In this document: positions 27,015 to 36,635 of the stretch, piece after piece
Layout: every line of letters begins with the position of its first letter
Numbering within the stretch: the first letter of the stretch is position 1
DNA from: Ga0077555 sp963761475
Lineage (GTDB): Bacteria > Pseudomonadota > Alphaproteobacteria > Rhizobiales > Hyphomicrobiaceae
DNA length: 64,000 nucleotides
Assembly (NCBI GenBank): GCA_963761475.1
Contig: CAVXGT010000012.1
Coordinates: 198,760 to 262,759 of the forward strand
Direction: 5' to 3'
The notes under the pieces: generated by a model
Seen by the model: the letters and a program-made list of their open reading frames with translations, nothing else
Told to the model about the DNA's origin: nothing
Databases searched by the model: none
Made by a program: the position numbers and the translations under genes

Positions 27015-28151
27015 ATGCTCGGTCATTCAATTCACTTGTTCAAGGTTGGCGACACCGATGTGCGCGTCCACCCCACGTTCTTCCTGCTGCTGGCCTGGGT
27101 GGGTCTCGTCGGCTGGCTGCGAGGTGGTGCGCCTGCAGCGATAAGCGGCGTGGCATTCATCGCGCTGCTGTTCACCTGTGTTCTATTGCATGAGTTCGGC
27201 CACGTATGGGCTGCCCGCCGCTATGGCATCGCGACCAGAGACGTGACGCTGCTGCCGATTGGTGGCGTGGCATCACTCGAGCGAATGCCAGAGAAGCCAT
27301 CGCAAGAGGCCGCAGTCGCTCTTGCCGGCCCGGCCGTAAATATTGTCATTGCAGCCGTGCTGCTGGGTGTGCTTGCCATGCTAGGCATGGACTTTGACGT
27401 GAAGCAGTTCTCCGAGCTCGAGCGGACGCAGTCTGGTCTTCTCATGCAGCTTACTGCTGCCAACATCGCGCTCGTCGTCTTCAACCTCATTCCCGCCTTT
27501 CCAATGGACGGTGGTCGGGTCCTTCGAGCAGTGCTCGCTGCTCGAGTGGGCTTTGTTCGTGCGACGCAAGTGGCGGCTGGCATCGGGCAGGTCATGGCCG
27601 TCGGCCTGGGCTTCCTGGGGCTATTCGGCAATCCACTGCTCATTCTCGTCGCCGCCTTCGTCTTCTTCGCTGCGAGCGGCGAGGCGGGATTTGTCCAGGC
27701 CCGCGACCTCACACGGGGCAAGCGAGCCTCGGATGGCATGGTCACGTCCTTCTCCAAGCTTAGCCCACAGTCTAGCGTCGGCGCGGCCGCCGATCTGCTG
27801 CTTCGGACGACCCAGCACGAGTTTCCCATCGTCGACGGAGCCAACCGCCTGCGTGGCGTTGTCATGCGCGAGGCGATCGTCGCTTCACTACAGTCTCAAG
27901 GCGATGATGCTGCAATCTTGGACGCAATGATATCGGACGTTCCGACCGTACCGGAGAGCACGAGCCTGGAAGCAATTTTCGAGCGCATGCAGCAAGAGGG
28001 GACCCGGTTCGTCGGCGTTGTCGATGGCGAGCAGCGACTGATCGGCTATCTGACGCCCGAGAACATTGCCGAACTCGTCATGATCGGATCGGCCAGATCA
28101 CTTCGCAAGTCTATCGGTGGCGATGATCAGGGCGCCTCCACGCATCCGTGA
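27015..28151 (+). CDS. Site-2 protease family (M50) with CBS domains
   Basis: 378 residues. The membrane zinc protease core has HEFGH at 59-63 and the third metal ligand Asp165 in NLIPAFPMDGG, with membrane helices on both sides. Residues about 240-360 form a pair of CBS domains (AADLLLRTTQHEFPIVDGANRLRGVV; MQQEGTRFVGVVDGEQRLIGYL), which bind adenosine nucleotides and could gate proteolysis. The layout is that of M50B/SpoIVFB-like enzymes that cut within membranes. The HtrA gene follows 27 bp downstream, so the two proteases are probably one operon. Confidence 0.95.
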   Translation: MLGHSIHLFKVGDTDVRVHPTFFLLLAWVGLVGWLRGGAPAAISGVAFIALLFTCVLLHEFGHVWAARRYGIATRDVTLLPIGGVASLERMPEKPSQEAAVALAGPAVNIVIAAVLLGVLAMLGMDFDVKQFSELERTQSGLLMQLTAANIALVVFNLIPAFPMDGGRVLRAVLAARVGFVRATQVAAGIGQVMAVGLGFLGLFGNPLLILVAAFVFFAASGEAGFVQARDLTRGKRASDGMVTSFSKLSPQSSVGAAADLLLRTTQHEFPIVDGANRLRGVVMREAIVASLQSQGDDAAILDAMISDVPTVPESTSLEAIFERMQQEGTRFVGVVDGEQRLIGYLTPENIAELVMIGSARSLRKSIGGDDQGASTHP

Positions 28152-28178
28152 TGATCGACGCATCAGGAGAAGACAACG

Positions 28179-29267
28179 ATGAGCGACAACGAGCAGTTCT
28201 GGCGGAGGACAGCGGTCGTCGCGATCCTGCTTTGCGCAGTCTTGAGCGGTGAACGAATGTTGCGGAGCTATCTGCTTTCGGCGACCGAGCCGCGAGCCGT
28301 CGCACCGCGGGAAACTCTTTACGGCGACGAGCAGCGAACCGCAAAAATATTCCAGGCCGCCGCTGCCTCAGTAGTGGCCATGTACACCGTGCGGGGAGGC
28401 CGCCGACTGGACGGCGACGGAGGCGGCACGGGGTCCGGCTTCATTTGGGACCGCGCCGGTCATATTGTCACCAACGACCACGTGATTGCCGGAGCGAGCG
28501 AGGTTGGCGTTGTTCTCGATGATGGCCGCTCGGTCACAGCCCGCGTGATCGGGCGTGCGCCTTGGAGCGACCTGGCTGTCCTCCGATTGGTAACGCCGCC
28601 CGACGACTTGAAGCCTATTCCCCTTGGTCGCTCCAGTGATTTGGTGGTCGGCCAGTCGGTGCTGGCCATCGGCAATCCCTTCGGTCTGTCTCGGACCTTG
28701 ACGACGGGCATTATCAGCGCCCTCGACCGGCAATTGCCCACTGCAGCGGGGCGGATCGTCGCCGGCGTGATACAGACCGATGCAGCAATCAACCCTGGCA
28801 ATTCGGGTGGTCCACTGGTCGATTTAGCAGGCCGGTTGATTGGCGTCAATACGGCAATCGTTGCGCCGTCCGGCACGTTCGCGGGCGTTGGTTTTGCCAT
28901 CCCTGCCGACACCGTGAACCGCATCGTCCCAGCCCTCATTCGGGACGGCCGAGCCCCGCTGGCAGGCATCGGAATAGTGGCCGTGCCGGAGGAAGTTGCC
29001 GCGCGGGCTGGCTTGCAGGGTGTTGTCGTTCATTCCGTCGCGCCTGGTAGCGGGGCCGCCGCCGCTGCACTTACGGGGATCGACGCCAGTGGACGTCTCG
29101 GTGATGTCATCATTGCGGTCAACGGCAAGAAGGTGACGAGCACAGCCGAGATGTCGTTGGCTTTGGAGAACATTGGTATCGGCAATACTGCGCAGTTGAC
29201 CGTGATCCGCGCTGGACAGCGCCGCGAGGTCGACGTTCTCGTGCAGGACATTAATCGGAATCGTTGA
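28179..29267 (+). CDS. HtrA/DegP-type periplasmic serine protease
   Basis: 362 residues. A single N-terminal membrane anchor (TAVVAILLCAVLSG, 11-24) is followed by an S1C protease domain with triad His101 (TNDHVIAG), Asp131 (WSDLAVLRL) and Ser209 (GNSGGPL). One PDZ domain follows (about 265-355: GVVVHSVAPGSGAA; GDVIIAVNGKKV). One PDZ and a tethering helix fit DegS/HhoB-like forms. It would degrade damaged envelope proteins or start a regulated cleavage cascade. The site-2 protease just upstream suggests the two may act in sequence on one substrate. Confidence 0.95.
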   Translation: MSDNEQFWRRTAVVAILLCAVLSGERMLRSYLLSATEPRAVAPRETLYGDEQRTAKIFQAAAASVVAMYTVRGGRRLDGDGGGTGSGFIWDRAGHIVTNDHVIAGASEVGVVLDDGRSVTARVIGRAPWSDLAVLRLVTPPDDLKPIPLGRSSDLVVGQSVLAIGNPFGLSRTLTTGIISALDRQLPTAAGRIVAGVIQTDAAINPGNSGGPLVDLAGRLIGVNTAIVAPSGTFAGVGFAIPADTVNRIVPALIRDGRAPLAGIGIVAVPEEVAARAGLQGVVVHSVAPGSGAAAAALTGIDASGRLGDVIIAVNGKKVTSTAEMSLALENIGIGNTAQLTVIRAGQRREVDVLVQDINRNR

Positions 29268-29697
29268 AGTTGGAATGGTATGGGACCGGACCGCTTCTAC
29301 GCCTCGTACAGAAAGTGTGCATTGCAACATGCGCATCGATGCTGATGTCCGGATCTGGCGCGTCACGTCCTCCTGCTGACGGGAGCAATCGGACCATCGC
29401 GTCATTTGGCACTCGACAGTTCGAATCGGCCAGCGGTCGATCCCAATAGGAGAGATCGCGAGCACTCAAATTGATGACGACGCCAAGTGGACCGAGCGTG
29501 TCCGGAGTTGGGGGTATCGCGTCGGAATTCCTAGTTCATGCCTCGATCGGCAGCTTCAGGGTCTCGAACGGGTGAGATTATGGGCAATGATGGAATTTGA
29601 TGAGCAAAAGCGTCATGAGGTGAACACGGAGCTTGTCGCTCCACGCTACCCCGCTCAACGCAAATCGCTCCCTTTTGAGGCACTAATTACAATCAAT
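29268..29697. other. Gene-free stretch
   Basis: 430 bp between the convergent ends of the HtrA and GMC genes. No frame with a domain, tRNA or clear terminator hairpin was found. Confidence 0.4.
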
Positions 29698-31524
29698 CTA
29701 CCCTTTCCCCACGAACATCCGCAGCTTCACGCCGTGGTCGGCAGCGATCATTTCAGCGGCTTTTTCTCCAATCATGATCGAGGGTGCATTGGTGTTGCCA
29801 CTGATCACGTTCGGCATTACGGAGGCATCTGCCACACGCAGGTTGCCCAGCCCCATCACGCGCAATTCCGGGTCCACCACGTCGCCGATCCGGCAAGTGC
29901 AGCTCTCGTGATAGACTGTTAGCGAGAAGTGCAGCGCCATGTCCTCCAACAACTCGTCTGAAGGTTCGCTACCAGGGACAAAGCCATGCTTTTTCGCAAG
30001 GAACGGCGGAATCAGCGCTGGCCTGACTTTATCGTTGCCTGGCCAATGCGCCGCGATGTCCAGCGCCTTGCGAATTACTGCCTTCATCACCCTCATGTCG
30101 TGCGGATCGTCGTAGTAGTTCAGCCGTATCGCCGGATGCGTATTAGGGTCTGCGCTTTGAAGCACGATCTCACCCTCGCTATGAGGGAGCACGGGATTAG
30201 CCAGCAAAATAACATGCTCGGAATCCGGTCCCAGAGTTTTTTCCGCATCCTCGAAATAGATCGAGGTATCGATATTCAATTTCACCCGCACTAAGTCATC
30301 ATCGCCGTTGGTGACGAAGCAGGCAATCTGCGTGTCGTGGCTATGTGTGTCGCCCAGGCCCGTGGAGCAGAATACCACCGCATCATAGAGTGATGAGGCA
30401 GGGTAGCCTATGCCCTTGTTCTCCCACTCTGCGACTTGGCGTTCTGCCTCCCGCTTCAATTCGGTCTGCTCTGGCGTCAGCCCAACATCGTCCGCTGGGT
30501 CGGCCGGCAGCCCACCCGGGCCGCGCAAGGCCGCCGGTCCCAACGAAACCGCGAGTTCGCTCAATTTAACCCCCACCCGTGGCGCGGGGAAGAACAGTGG
30601 CACCTGGACATGGTCCTTCAAGTGCTTGCCTACATGTGGTTGATCCAATACGCAGGCAACACCTGCCGCCTCCAACTCAAGCTTTGGCCCCACTCCCGAG
30701 AGCAGCAGCAAATGCGGCGAGCCGATGGCCCCGGCGCTGAGGATCACCTCCTTGCCTGCCAATGCCGTGCAGATCTCTCCGCTCTTGGTGCGATATTCCA
30801 CACCCTGGGCGACGAGCCCCTCTAATAAAAGACGAGTCGCCTGGGCCCCGGTAATGATTGTCAAATTGCTGCGCTCTTCTGCCTCTCCTGCAAGAAAGGC
30901 GTGATAGGTCCCGGAACGCTTCCCGTTCTTCGTGGTGGTTTGAAACAGGGACACCACCGCTGCGCCACCGCGATCGCGTCCATTATAATCCCCGCGGACG
31001 AAACCAGCCGCCTCGGCCGCCTGTACGAAGGCTGCAGCGGCCGGAATGACAGGCGCTCTCACGGAAACTCCGAGCGGGCCTGTGCTGCCATGGGCAGCGT
31101 TATCAATCACCACCGCGTCGCTTGGCGCTAGACCCTCGCTCTTGCGGAAGTAGGGCAAGACCTCATCATAACTCCAGCCTGTCGCCCCACTCGCTGCCCA
31201 CGAGTCGAAATCCCCAGGATGGCCCCGCACATAAGCCATGTAGTTAATCGACGACGAGCCGCCAAGCATCTTGCCGCGCGGCACTGGAACTCGCCGTCCG
31301 TTGAGACCAAGCCCTGCCTTGCCGGGATCACCGACATACATCCAGTCCGTTTCAGGATTGAGCTGCATTGCCGCGCAGGCCATCGGCATAGAAGAAACGT
31401 CCGGTGGGCGCTCACCAGCCTCGATGAGGACCACCTTGCAGGCAGGGTCCTCGGATAGGCGAGATGCAATTACCGCACCTGCCGAACCTCCGCCGACAAT
31501 CACGAAATCAAATATTTCCGACAT
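29698..31524 (-). CDS. GMC family FAD oxidoreductase (choline dehydrogenase-like)
   Basis: 608 residues from ATG 31524. N-terminal dinucleotide fold FVIVGGGSAGAVIASRLSE, GMC signature 1 region PRGKMLGGSSSINYMAYVRG, signature 2 GAIGSPHLLLLSGVGP, and the C-terminal GMC_oxred_C with YHESCTCRIGD (catalytic His) and ISGNTNAPSIMIGEKAAEMI (Asn). It oxidises an alcohol with FAD. An insertion between about residues 330 and 370 (GPAALRGPGGLPADPADDVG) lengthens it relative to BetA. Substrate unknown; the neighbouring BBE oxidase is on the same strand 268 bp upstream. Confidence 0.93.
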   Translation of the reverse strand: MSEIFDFVIVGGGSAGAVIASRLSEDPACKVVLIEAGERPPDVSSMPMACAAMQLNPETDWMYVGDPGKAGLGLNGRRVPVPRGKMLGGSSSINYMAYVRGHPGDFDSWAASGATGWSYDEVLPYFRKSEGLAPSDAVVIDNAAHGSTGPLGVSVRAPVIPAAAAFVQAAEAAGFVRGDYNGRDRGGAAVVSLFQTTTKNGKRSGTYHAFLAGEAEERSNLTIITGAQATRLLLEGLVAQGVEYRTKSGEICTALAGKEVILSAGAIGSPHLLLLSGVGPKLELEAAGVACVLDQPHVGKHLKDHVQVPLFFPAPRVGVKLSELAVSLGPAALRGPGGLPADPADDVGLTPEQTELKREAERQVAEWENKGIGYPASSLYDAVVFCSTGLGDTHSHDTQIACFVTNGDDDLVRVKLNIDTSIYFEDAEKTLGPDSEHVILLANPVLPHSEGEIVLQSADPNTHPAIRLNYYDDPHDMRVMKAVIRKALDIAAHWPGNDKVRPALIPPFLAKKHGFVPGSEPSDELLEDMALHFSLTVYHESCTCRIGDVVDPELRVMGLGNLRVADASVMPNVISGNTNAPSIMIGEKAAEMIAADHGVKLRMFVGKG

Positions 31525-31792
31525 TCTCGCCTCCGTAATGGGGGGTGTCGAGTGAGTGAAGAGCGCCCTATGGCGATTGCCAAACAAAACCGCAACGCAA
31601 ATTAGAGAACGTCACATCCACTCGTCCTGCTCGATTTCCCAGGTCATCATAAACTTCATGACAGTACTCCGCCGGCCTAACGCTCAGCTTCCCGGCATAC
31701 CCATGATCGGACAACACATCAGCGCGTACATGACCACTTCAGCCTTCGCGCCTACCGTTGCAGCGGCGCTTCCAATTCGAACACCAATGGCA

Positions 31793-33187
31793 TCAGGATG
31801 CAGGAAGTATATTGGAGTTCATTCTGAATAGATTACCTTTGTCATACTTTGCCTTGATGGCTCGCAGTCGATGATGATTGGCCCCAAACGAAGCTCTGAT
31901 CTTCTCAGGTCGATCGTCAGCCGAAATGTGATTAATATAGGCGTTTCCTTCTAGCTGCGGCTCTAGGTCGGCCCATAATTCGCGAACCCAAGCGATATGC
32001 TGGTCGCTTTCCGTGCCGTCCTTCCATTGACCGATGGCATCAAAATCCCACTGCGCTTTGCGCGCGCCAAAGGCCATGGCATCGGCTGGAACGCGTGTAA
32101 CGGCGCCATGAAGGTAGAAGAACAGGAGGGCACTCATTGGGGAGCTGAACCGGGACGCCCCATCGACCAAGACGCCGATCAGTTCGTCCGAGATCCTCTC
32201 AGTGAAGGCCGAGCGCCAGTACCTGTGAAGGCCATGCTCCGCGTTCGGGGCATCGAGCATCGACTGCCTGGCAGCGTAAGGCATTGGACCAACGAGATCG
32301 GCTGCCGGGGTTCCGAATTCTCTCGCCGGAGCAAGAACGCGTTCACCATCGGCGATTGAACCATTGTAGCCCAGCACCATAGCGCCAACTGGCACACCAT
32401 CAGGAGTGGTCAGTAAGCCTGCATAGGCTTCCGCCTCATCCGGCAGGGTCGCACAGTAATCTCGATAAAAACGCAACATTTCTGACGCTTGGTCCAAGGG
32501 ATAAATAACCAACCCCCCTAGGACTTCGGTGACAGAGTGCAACTGGAATTCAAGTGATGTAACCACACCGAAGTTGCCGCCGCCACCTCGCAAGGCCCAG
32601 AATAGATCCGCGTTCTCGTTGGCGCTGGCGCGCCGCAATTCGCCATCTGCCGTAACGACCTCAGCGGCGACGAGATTGTCGACGGTCGCCCCATGCTTTC
32701 CCATCAACCAGCCAAGGCCTCCGCCTAGAGTCAAACCGGCAACCCCCGTATTCGATACGGTCCCGCCGGTTGTGGCCAGTCCATGCGCTTGCGTCGCCGC
32801 ATCGAACTCGCTCCAGATCACACCGCCTTCGGCGCGCGCTGTCCTTGATCCCTGATCAACCGAAATTGCTTTCATCGGCGACAAGTCAATGACCATGCCG
32901 GCGTCATTGGTCCCGTACCCCGGGGCACTGTGGCCGCCACCGCGGACAGATAGCAGCAGCTTGTGCTTGCATGCGAACTCAACTGACCGCTTAACGTCCG
33001 CAACGTTTTTGCACCGCGCGATAAGGGCTGGTCGGCGATCAACGTTTCCGTTCCAGACGCGTCTGGCATCCTCGTAACCGGCTTCGTTGGTGAGCAAGAC
33101 ATTGCCCGAGAGGGAATTGCGAAACTTAGAGGCATCGGAGTTATTGATGACGATTCGTGCACCATCAAGTGTGGCGATCTCAATCAT
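31793..33187 (-). CDS. FAD-linked oxidase (BBE/berberine-bridge type)
   Basis: 464 residues. FAD_binding_4 domain with RGGGHSAPGYG, where His86 is the expected covalent flavin ligand, then TGVAGLTLGGGLGWLMGKHG and LFWALRGGGGNFGVV. The C-terminal BBE motif NAYINHISADD is present. The usual second covalent ligand, a Cys in the GGTVSNTG region, is absent, so the flavin is probably mono-covalently bound. Start ATG 33187 gives the family-like MIEIATLDG. It would oxidise a sugar or alkaloid-like alcohol with O2; substrate unknown. Confidence 0.92.
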   Translation of the reverse strand: MIEIATLDGARIVINNSDASKFRNSLSGNVLLTNEAGYEDARRVWNGNVDRRPALIARCKNVADVKRSVEFACKHKLLLSVRGGGHSAPGYGTNDAGMVIDLSPMKAISVDQGSRTARAEGGVIWSEFDAATQAHGLATTGGTVSNTGVAGLTLGGGLGWLMGKHGATVDNLVAAEVVTADGELRRASANENADLFWALRGGGGNFGVVTSLEFQLHSVTEVLGGLVIYPLDQASEMLRFYRDYCATLPDEAEAYAGLLTTPDGVPVGAMVLGYNGSIADGERVLAPAREFGTPAADLVGPMPYAARQSMLDAPNAEHGLHRYWRSAFTERISDELIGVLVDGASRFSSPMSALLFFYLHGAVTRVPADAMAFGARKAQWDFDAIGQWKDGTESDQHIAWVRELWADLEPQLEGNAYINHISADDRPEKIRASFGANHHRLRAIKAKYDKGNLFRMNSNILPAS

Positions 33188-33710
33188 GGCGAAGTTCTCC
33201 ACGCCGATAAAAATAATATAACCGAAGCCCAGTGGATTGAGATGACGCTTAGGATTGCACGTCAAGACCCTAGTCTCGCACTTGCAGCAAACTCGACAAT
33301 CGATCAATCGGTAAGCGGCTCACAGTTCGCAGTTGAAACTTCTGTTGGCCAACGCCGAAATCCTGAATCAAATCAGGGGTTCAACAGGAGCATTGACTGA
33401 CTTTGATCAGTAACAGGTCTTTTGCCACGCTTACTGAAACCGCAACTCCGCCTTAATAGGCGCAAGCGTCCAACTGGGCTGAGAAGGGAAAGATCTGGTC
33501 CGAGCCGCTGCTATCTCCGCGATCAGGATTTCCCCGTTAGAGGAATGCTTTTCGGGCTGCCCGGGGTCCACGGTCGGCTTCCAGTTATCGCAACCGATGT
33601 CATCGCCATTATCGAATGGGCCGCTCTCGTCTGAGCTGCATGGGTGTCGGCAATTGAATGTCGCGCGGCCATGTTGCCCTGCCCCTGATCGCGATACCAG
33701 CAATCAAGTT
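33188..33710. other. Gene-free stretch before IS relic
   Basis: Only short unsupported frames on both strands. It ends where IS3-like transposase sequence begins. Confidence 0.35.
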
Positions 33711-34620
33711 TGAACCCGGCTTGCGATGGCCAGCGTCTGGGCTGGCCAGAGCGGATCGTAGGCCAGAGCAGACGCTGGCGGCATTGTCGTTTCGGGTGCT
33801 GGTGGACGATAGCCTCGCGAGGACTGCGGCCTGACGGCTTTGCAATGTCGTCGCCATCGCTCGATGATCGCCTGCGCTCATACAGCGTCGAGAATTGCTC
33901 GCCCTCTAGCAGTTCATCGCGGAGCTTGGAGTTGACGCTCTCACAGTAGCCGTTTTCCCACGGACTGCCCGGCTCGATGTAGCGCATCTTCACGCCGATC
34001 CGGCCGAGTCAGGAGCGCACGCTCTTCGCGACGAATTCGGGGCCATCAGATGCGATAGACGCGCTTGACGCTGACGCGCCAGCCTTGTTCGACGAGCAAT
34101 TGGCGGACGCGCCGATAGCCATAACGGCCGTACGGCTTGGCGAGGCGCACGATATCGGCAGTGAGCGCCGCCTCGTCGTCACGCACATTCGGCATCCGCC
34201 GTTGCGTCGCTCGCGGCTGTCCGACGACAACACAGTCACGACGCTCCGACACGGGAAGCTGCGCGCGCACCTGTTCCACGCACCCCCGCTTGCGGGAAGG
34301 GCTCAGTATTTTTCTGACGGGGCTTCTTTGAGAATGAGCTTGTCGAGCGTGAGTTCCGAGACCGCCTTCTGCACTCGCTCGTTCTCGCGTTCAAGTGCCT
34401 TGAGCCGCTTCGCCTGATCCATCTTCAAGTCGCCGTACTCACACCGCCGTTTATAATACGTCAGCTCCGACACGCCGAGCGAACGGCAGATCTTGCCCAC
34501 CATCTCGCCCTAGCTGATCCGCACCTCCGCATCGCGAAGCGCCGCGTTGATCTTTTCGGTCCACTTGCCTTTCCGTGCCTTGGCCCTGTCCACTTCCAGG
34601 AGTTTGGAAATAGCCGGATT
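33711..34620 (-). mobile_element. IS3-family element, internally deleted relic
   Basis: Minus-strand OrfA remnants (34303-34503: GVSELTYYKRRCEYG, AVSELTLDKLILKEA) are followed by OrfB N-terminal sequence (34046-34279: QLPVSERR, LTADIVRLAKPYGRYGYRRV, KRVYRI). It then jumps straight to SDGPEFVAKSV and YIEPGSPWENGYCESVNSKLRDELLEGEQF. About 130 residues around the first catalytic Asp are missing, and several stops and shifts follow. It cannot encode a transposase. The same family occurs at 52.2 and 62.3 kb. Confidence 0.85.
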
Positions 34621-35029
34621 TGGAACTCATGGCCGGTACCGAACCAGGGGAGCAGGCCAATCTGCGAGCAACAGCACGTGCCAGGATTGGGCGAACATAT
34701 AGAAAGGCACGATACGCGACCTCGAGTACCTGTAGCACTCCCGGCAAACGCACGAAGTGGGCGGCCCACCACCATCTGGGCAGTCTTCTCCAGATTGCAG
34801 CAAAGCCAGACGCGCCAGAAATGAGGGCCCCGTTTTGATCGCGAACATGAAAGCGGGACAGAGCCGTATCACGCGCAAGGCCGGCTCCAAGATCCGATTC
34901 CGGATCGGACACATCGACGAAGCGAAGGCCTTCTGCTCCCTCTTGCGCCCTGTAGTAGGAGATTTCTAGGCGGCAGAGGGGGCAAGAGCCGTCGAAGTAG
35001 ACAGTCATCGTCTTTCCATCAGCGTCCAT
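34451..35029 (-). CDS. DCC-family thiol-disulfide oxidoreductase (DUF393), 3' end fused to IS
   Basis: From ATG 35029 the protein reads MDADGKTMTVYFDGSCPLCRLE, giving the DxxCPxC motif (Cys16, Cys19) of DUF393. The domain continues through AIWRRLPRWWWAAHFVRLPGV and ends near RAFLYVRPILARAVARRLA. The frame then runs about 55 codons into antisense-like IS3 sequence before a stop at 34451, so the native stop seems to have been replaced. Function is inferred only from the CxxC-like motif. It heads a set of light/oxidative-stress type genes. Confidence 0.8.
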   Translation of the reverse strand: MDADGKTMTVYFDGSCPLCRLEISYYRAQEGAEGLRFVDVSDPESDLGAGLARDTALSRFHVRDQNGALISGASGFAAIWRRLPRWWWAAHFVRLPGVLQVLEVAYRAFLYVRPILARAVARRLACSPGSVPAMSSKSGYFQTPGSGQGQGTERQVDRKDQRGASRCGGADQLGRDGGQDLPFARRVGADVL

Positions 35030-35259
35030 CGAAGCCCTCATGCGAACGAGCGACGGCGCGTCCCGATGCTCGACCATCTCAACACCGAACCCTGCCCTGA
35101 TTCATGAACCAACCGGCCAAGTTGAAACGAAGCTTGGTCGCGCGCGGATCATGGCAGTCGTTCGATTGGCACCGGCCGAATTCCTGAACTCCAATTGGCG
35201 GGCACGCTGGCCCAAGACCTTGATTGCGGCCTGGACCGAGCGCGATACAGCCAGAGTTG

Positions 35260-35997
35260 TCACGGCAAAATCGTGCTGCCATCCCAGGCAATCAACTCGC
35301 CACTCCGCGTCGCATCCAGGGTGTCGATCACGGCCAGGAGACGTTCCGCGGCGAATGCCGCGGCAAACAACCGATCTGGGTCAACGCCGCTCTGGAAGGG
35401 GCGTGACAGCGGGCTGTCGACAGTACCGGGATGCAGCGCGACACAAACGGCATCCGGGCGCTGGCGGGCGAGCTCGATGCTGAGAGTTCGAATCAGCTGA
35501 TTGAGAGCGGCTTTGGATGCCCGATAGCCATGCCACCCTCCGAGACGGTTGTCAGAAATGCTACCGACACGAGCCGAAAGCGCAGCGAATACAGCCTTGC
35601 CGATGCGGGGCAAGCGGGGCAGGACGTGTTTGGCAACGAGCGCTGGCCCGACGGCATTGACCGCGAAGCTTTCCAACAGTGCAGACGCTTGGAGCGATCG
35701 CCACGACTTCTCAGGTTGCATCCCGCCCCGCTCATGCAAGCGACCCGTCGCGACTATGGCGATGTCTATGCGGTCGAAACCGGCCAAAGCCGCCTCAATA
35801 CTTCGATCATCGAGGATGTCGATAGCTTGCGCCTGGACCTTGCTGCTTTGGTGCCCCCTTGGGGTGCGGGAGCAGGCGAGGACGCGACGTACATTCGCGC
35901 ACGCTGCAAGCTGCTCAACGAGTGCCCCGCCGATGGCACCACTCGCGCCGATCACGACCGCCTGAACTGGTTCGCCGAATGAGGTCAATCGCGTCAC
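35260..35997 (-). CDS. Short-chain dehydrogenase/reductase
   Basis: 245 residues. Rossmann motif VVIGASGAIGG (15-24), FAVNAVGPALVAKH (Asn helix), ALSARVGS with the catalytic Ser, and YRASKAALNQL with Tyr/Lys. It resembles the csgA/C-factor-like SDRs that accompany photolyase genes in many marine and soil bacteria. Cofactor NAD(P)H is expected; substrate unknown. It is divergent from DUF3429 with a 108-bp spacer. Confidence 0.93.
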   Translation of the reverse strand: MTRLTSFGEPVQAVVIGASGAIGGALVEQLAACANVRRVLACSRTPRGHQSSKVQAQAIDILDDRSIEAALAGFDRIDIAIVATGRLHERGGMQPEKSWRSLQASALLESFAVNAVGPALVAKHVLPRLPRIGKAVFAALSARVGSISDNRLGGWHGYRASKAALNQLIRTLSIELARQRPDAVCVALHPGTVDSPLSRPFQSGVDPDRLFAAAFAAERLLAVIDTLDATRSGELIAWDGSTILP

Positions 35998-36046
35998 TGA
36001 GCTGTCCCAACGGTTTAACCACGGAGCACGTGGCGAGCCTCCATGC

Positions 36047-36075
36047 TGATCCGTTTAAGGCTTTCCATCGTTATA
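36047..36075 (+). promoter_or_regulatory. Possible ECF-type promoter upstream of DUF3429
   Basis: TGATCC at 36047-36052, then 17 bp and GTTATATACG. TGATCC is the -35 core reported for the singlet-oxygen sigma factor RpoE/ChrR (ECF11) group in Alphaproteobacteria. The spacing is plausible and the next ATG is about 30 bp away. It is a single sequence match with no regulator gene in the window. Confidence 0.35.
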
Positions 36076-36105
36076 TACGTCGGTAGCACACTTTGAGATC
36101 AGCGA

Positions 36106-36567
36106 ATGGCAACGCAGGCAACTTCCCGGATCCCTCGACCGGCCCTGGTGCTCGGATGGCTCGGCGTCCTTCCATTCGCCGCGCTCGCGTTGCTCTCGGT
36201 TGCCGGAGGCGTTCTGGCGCCCGATGCGGCGATTGAGGGGCTCATCACGTATGCCATGATCATTCTATCGTTCATGGGTGGCGCGCAATGGGGACTCGCC
36301 ATGCGGGGGGCGTCCGGCCGTGATGCCGCGGAAGAGTGGCGGCTGATGATCAGCGTGCTGCCCGCGTTGGCTGCGTTCGGGCTGTCTTTCCTGCCCGCAA
36401 GCTCAGCCCTGTTCGGATTGTCAGCAGCCTTCTTGGCGTTGCTGGGCTACGACTTGCTGACGGCGAGGGCGGGCACGGCACCGACCTGGTATCCGGCACT
36501 CCGTATTCAACTGACCGGCGCCGTTATCGTTTGCTTGCTGATCGCGACGCAATTCGGGATCAGGTGA
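36106..36567 (+). CDS. DUF3429 membrane protein
   Basis: 153 residues with five hydrophobic helices. LVLGWLGVLPFAALALLSV, then IILSFMGGAQWGLAM, with the GAQWG motif, is typical of DUF3429. Function unknown; the family recurs beside photolyase and SDR genes. It is the first gene of a plus-strand run; 68 bp follow before the DUF2256 start. Confidence 0.88.
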   Translation: MATQATSRIPRPALVLGWLGVLPFAALALLSVAGGVLAPDAAIEGLITYAMIILSFMGGAQWGLAMRGASGRDAAEEWRLMISVLPALAAFGLSFLPASSALFGLSAAFLALLGYDLLTARAGTAPTWYPALRIQLTGAVIVCLLIATQFGIR

Positions 36568-36635
36568 TGGGACCTTGCCGAGGCGGAGGCACCGTCAGGT
36601 TAGCACGTGGCCTGCGAATTCTCCAGCACCCGAGC

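Noticed and set aside
28368..28969. Minus-strand frames opposite the HtrA gene
   Set aside because: Antisense of the catalytic domain; no independent support.
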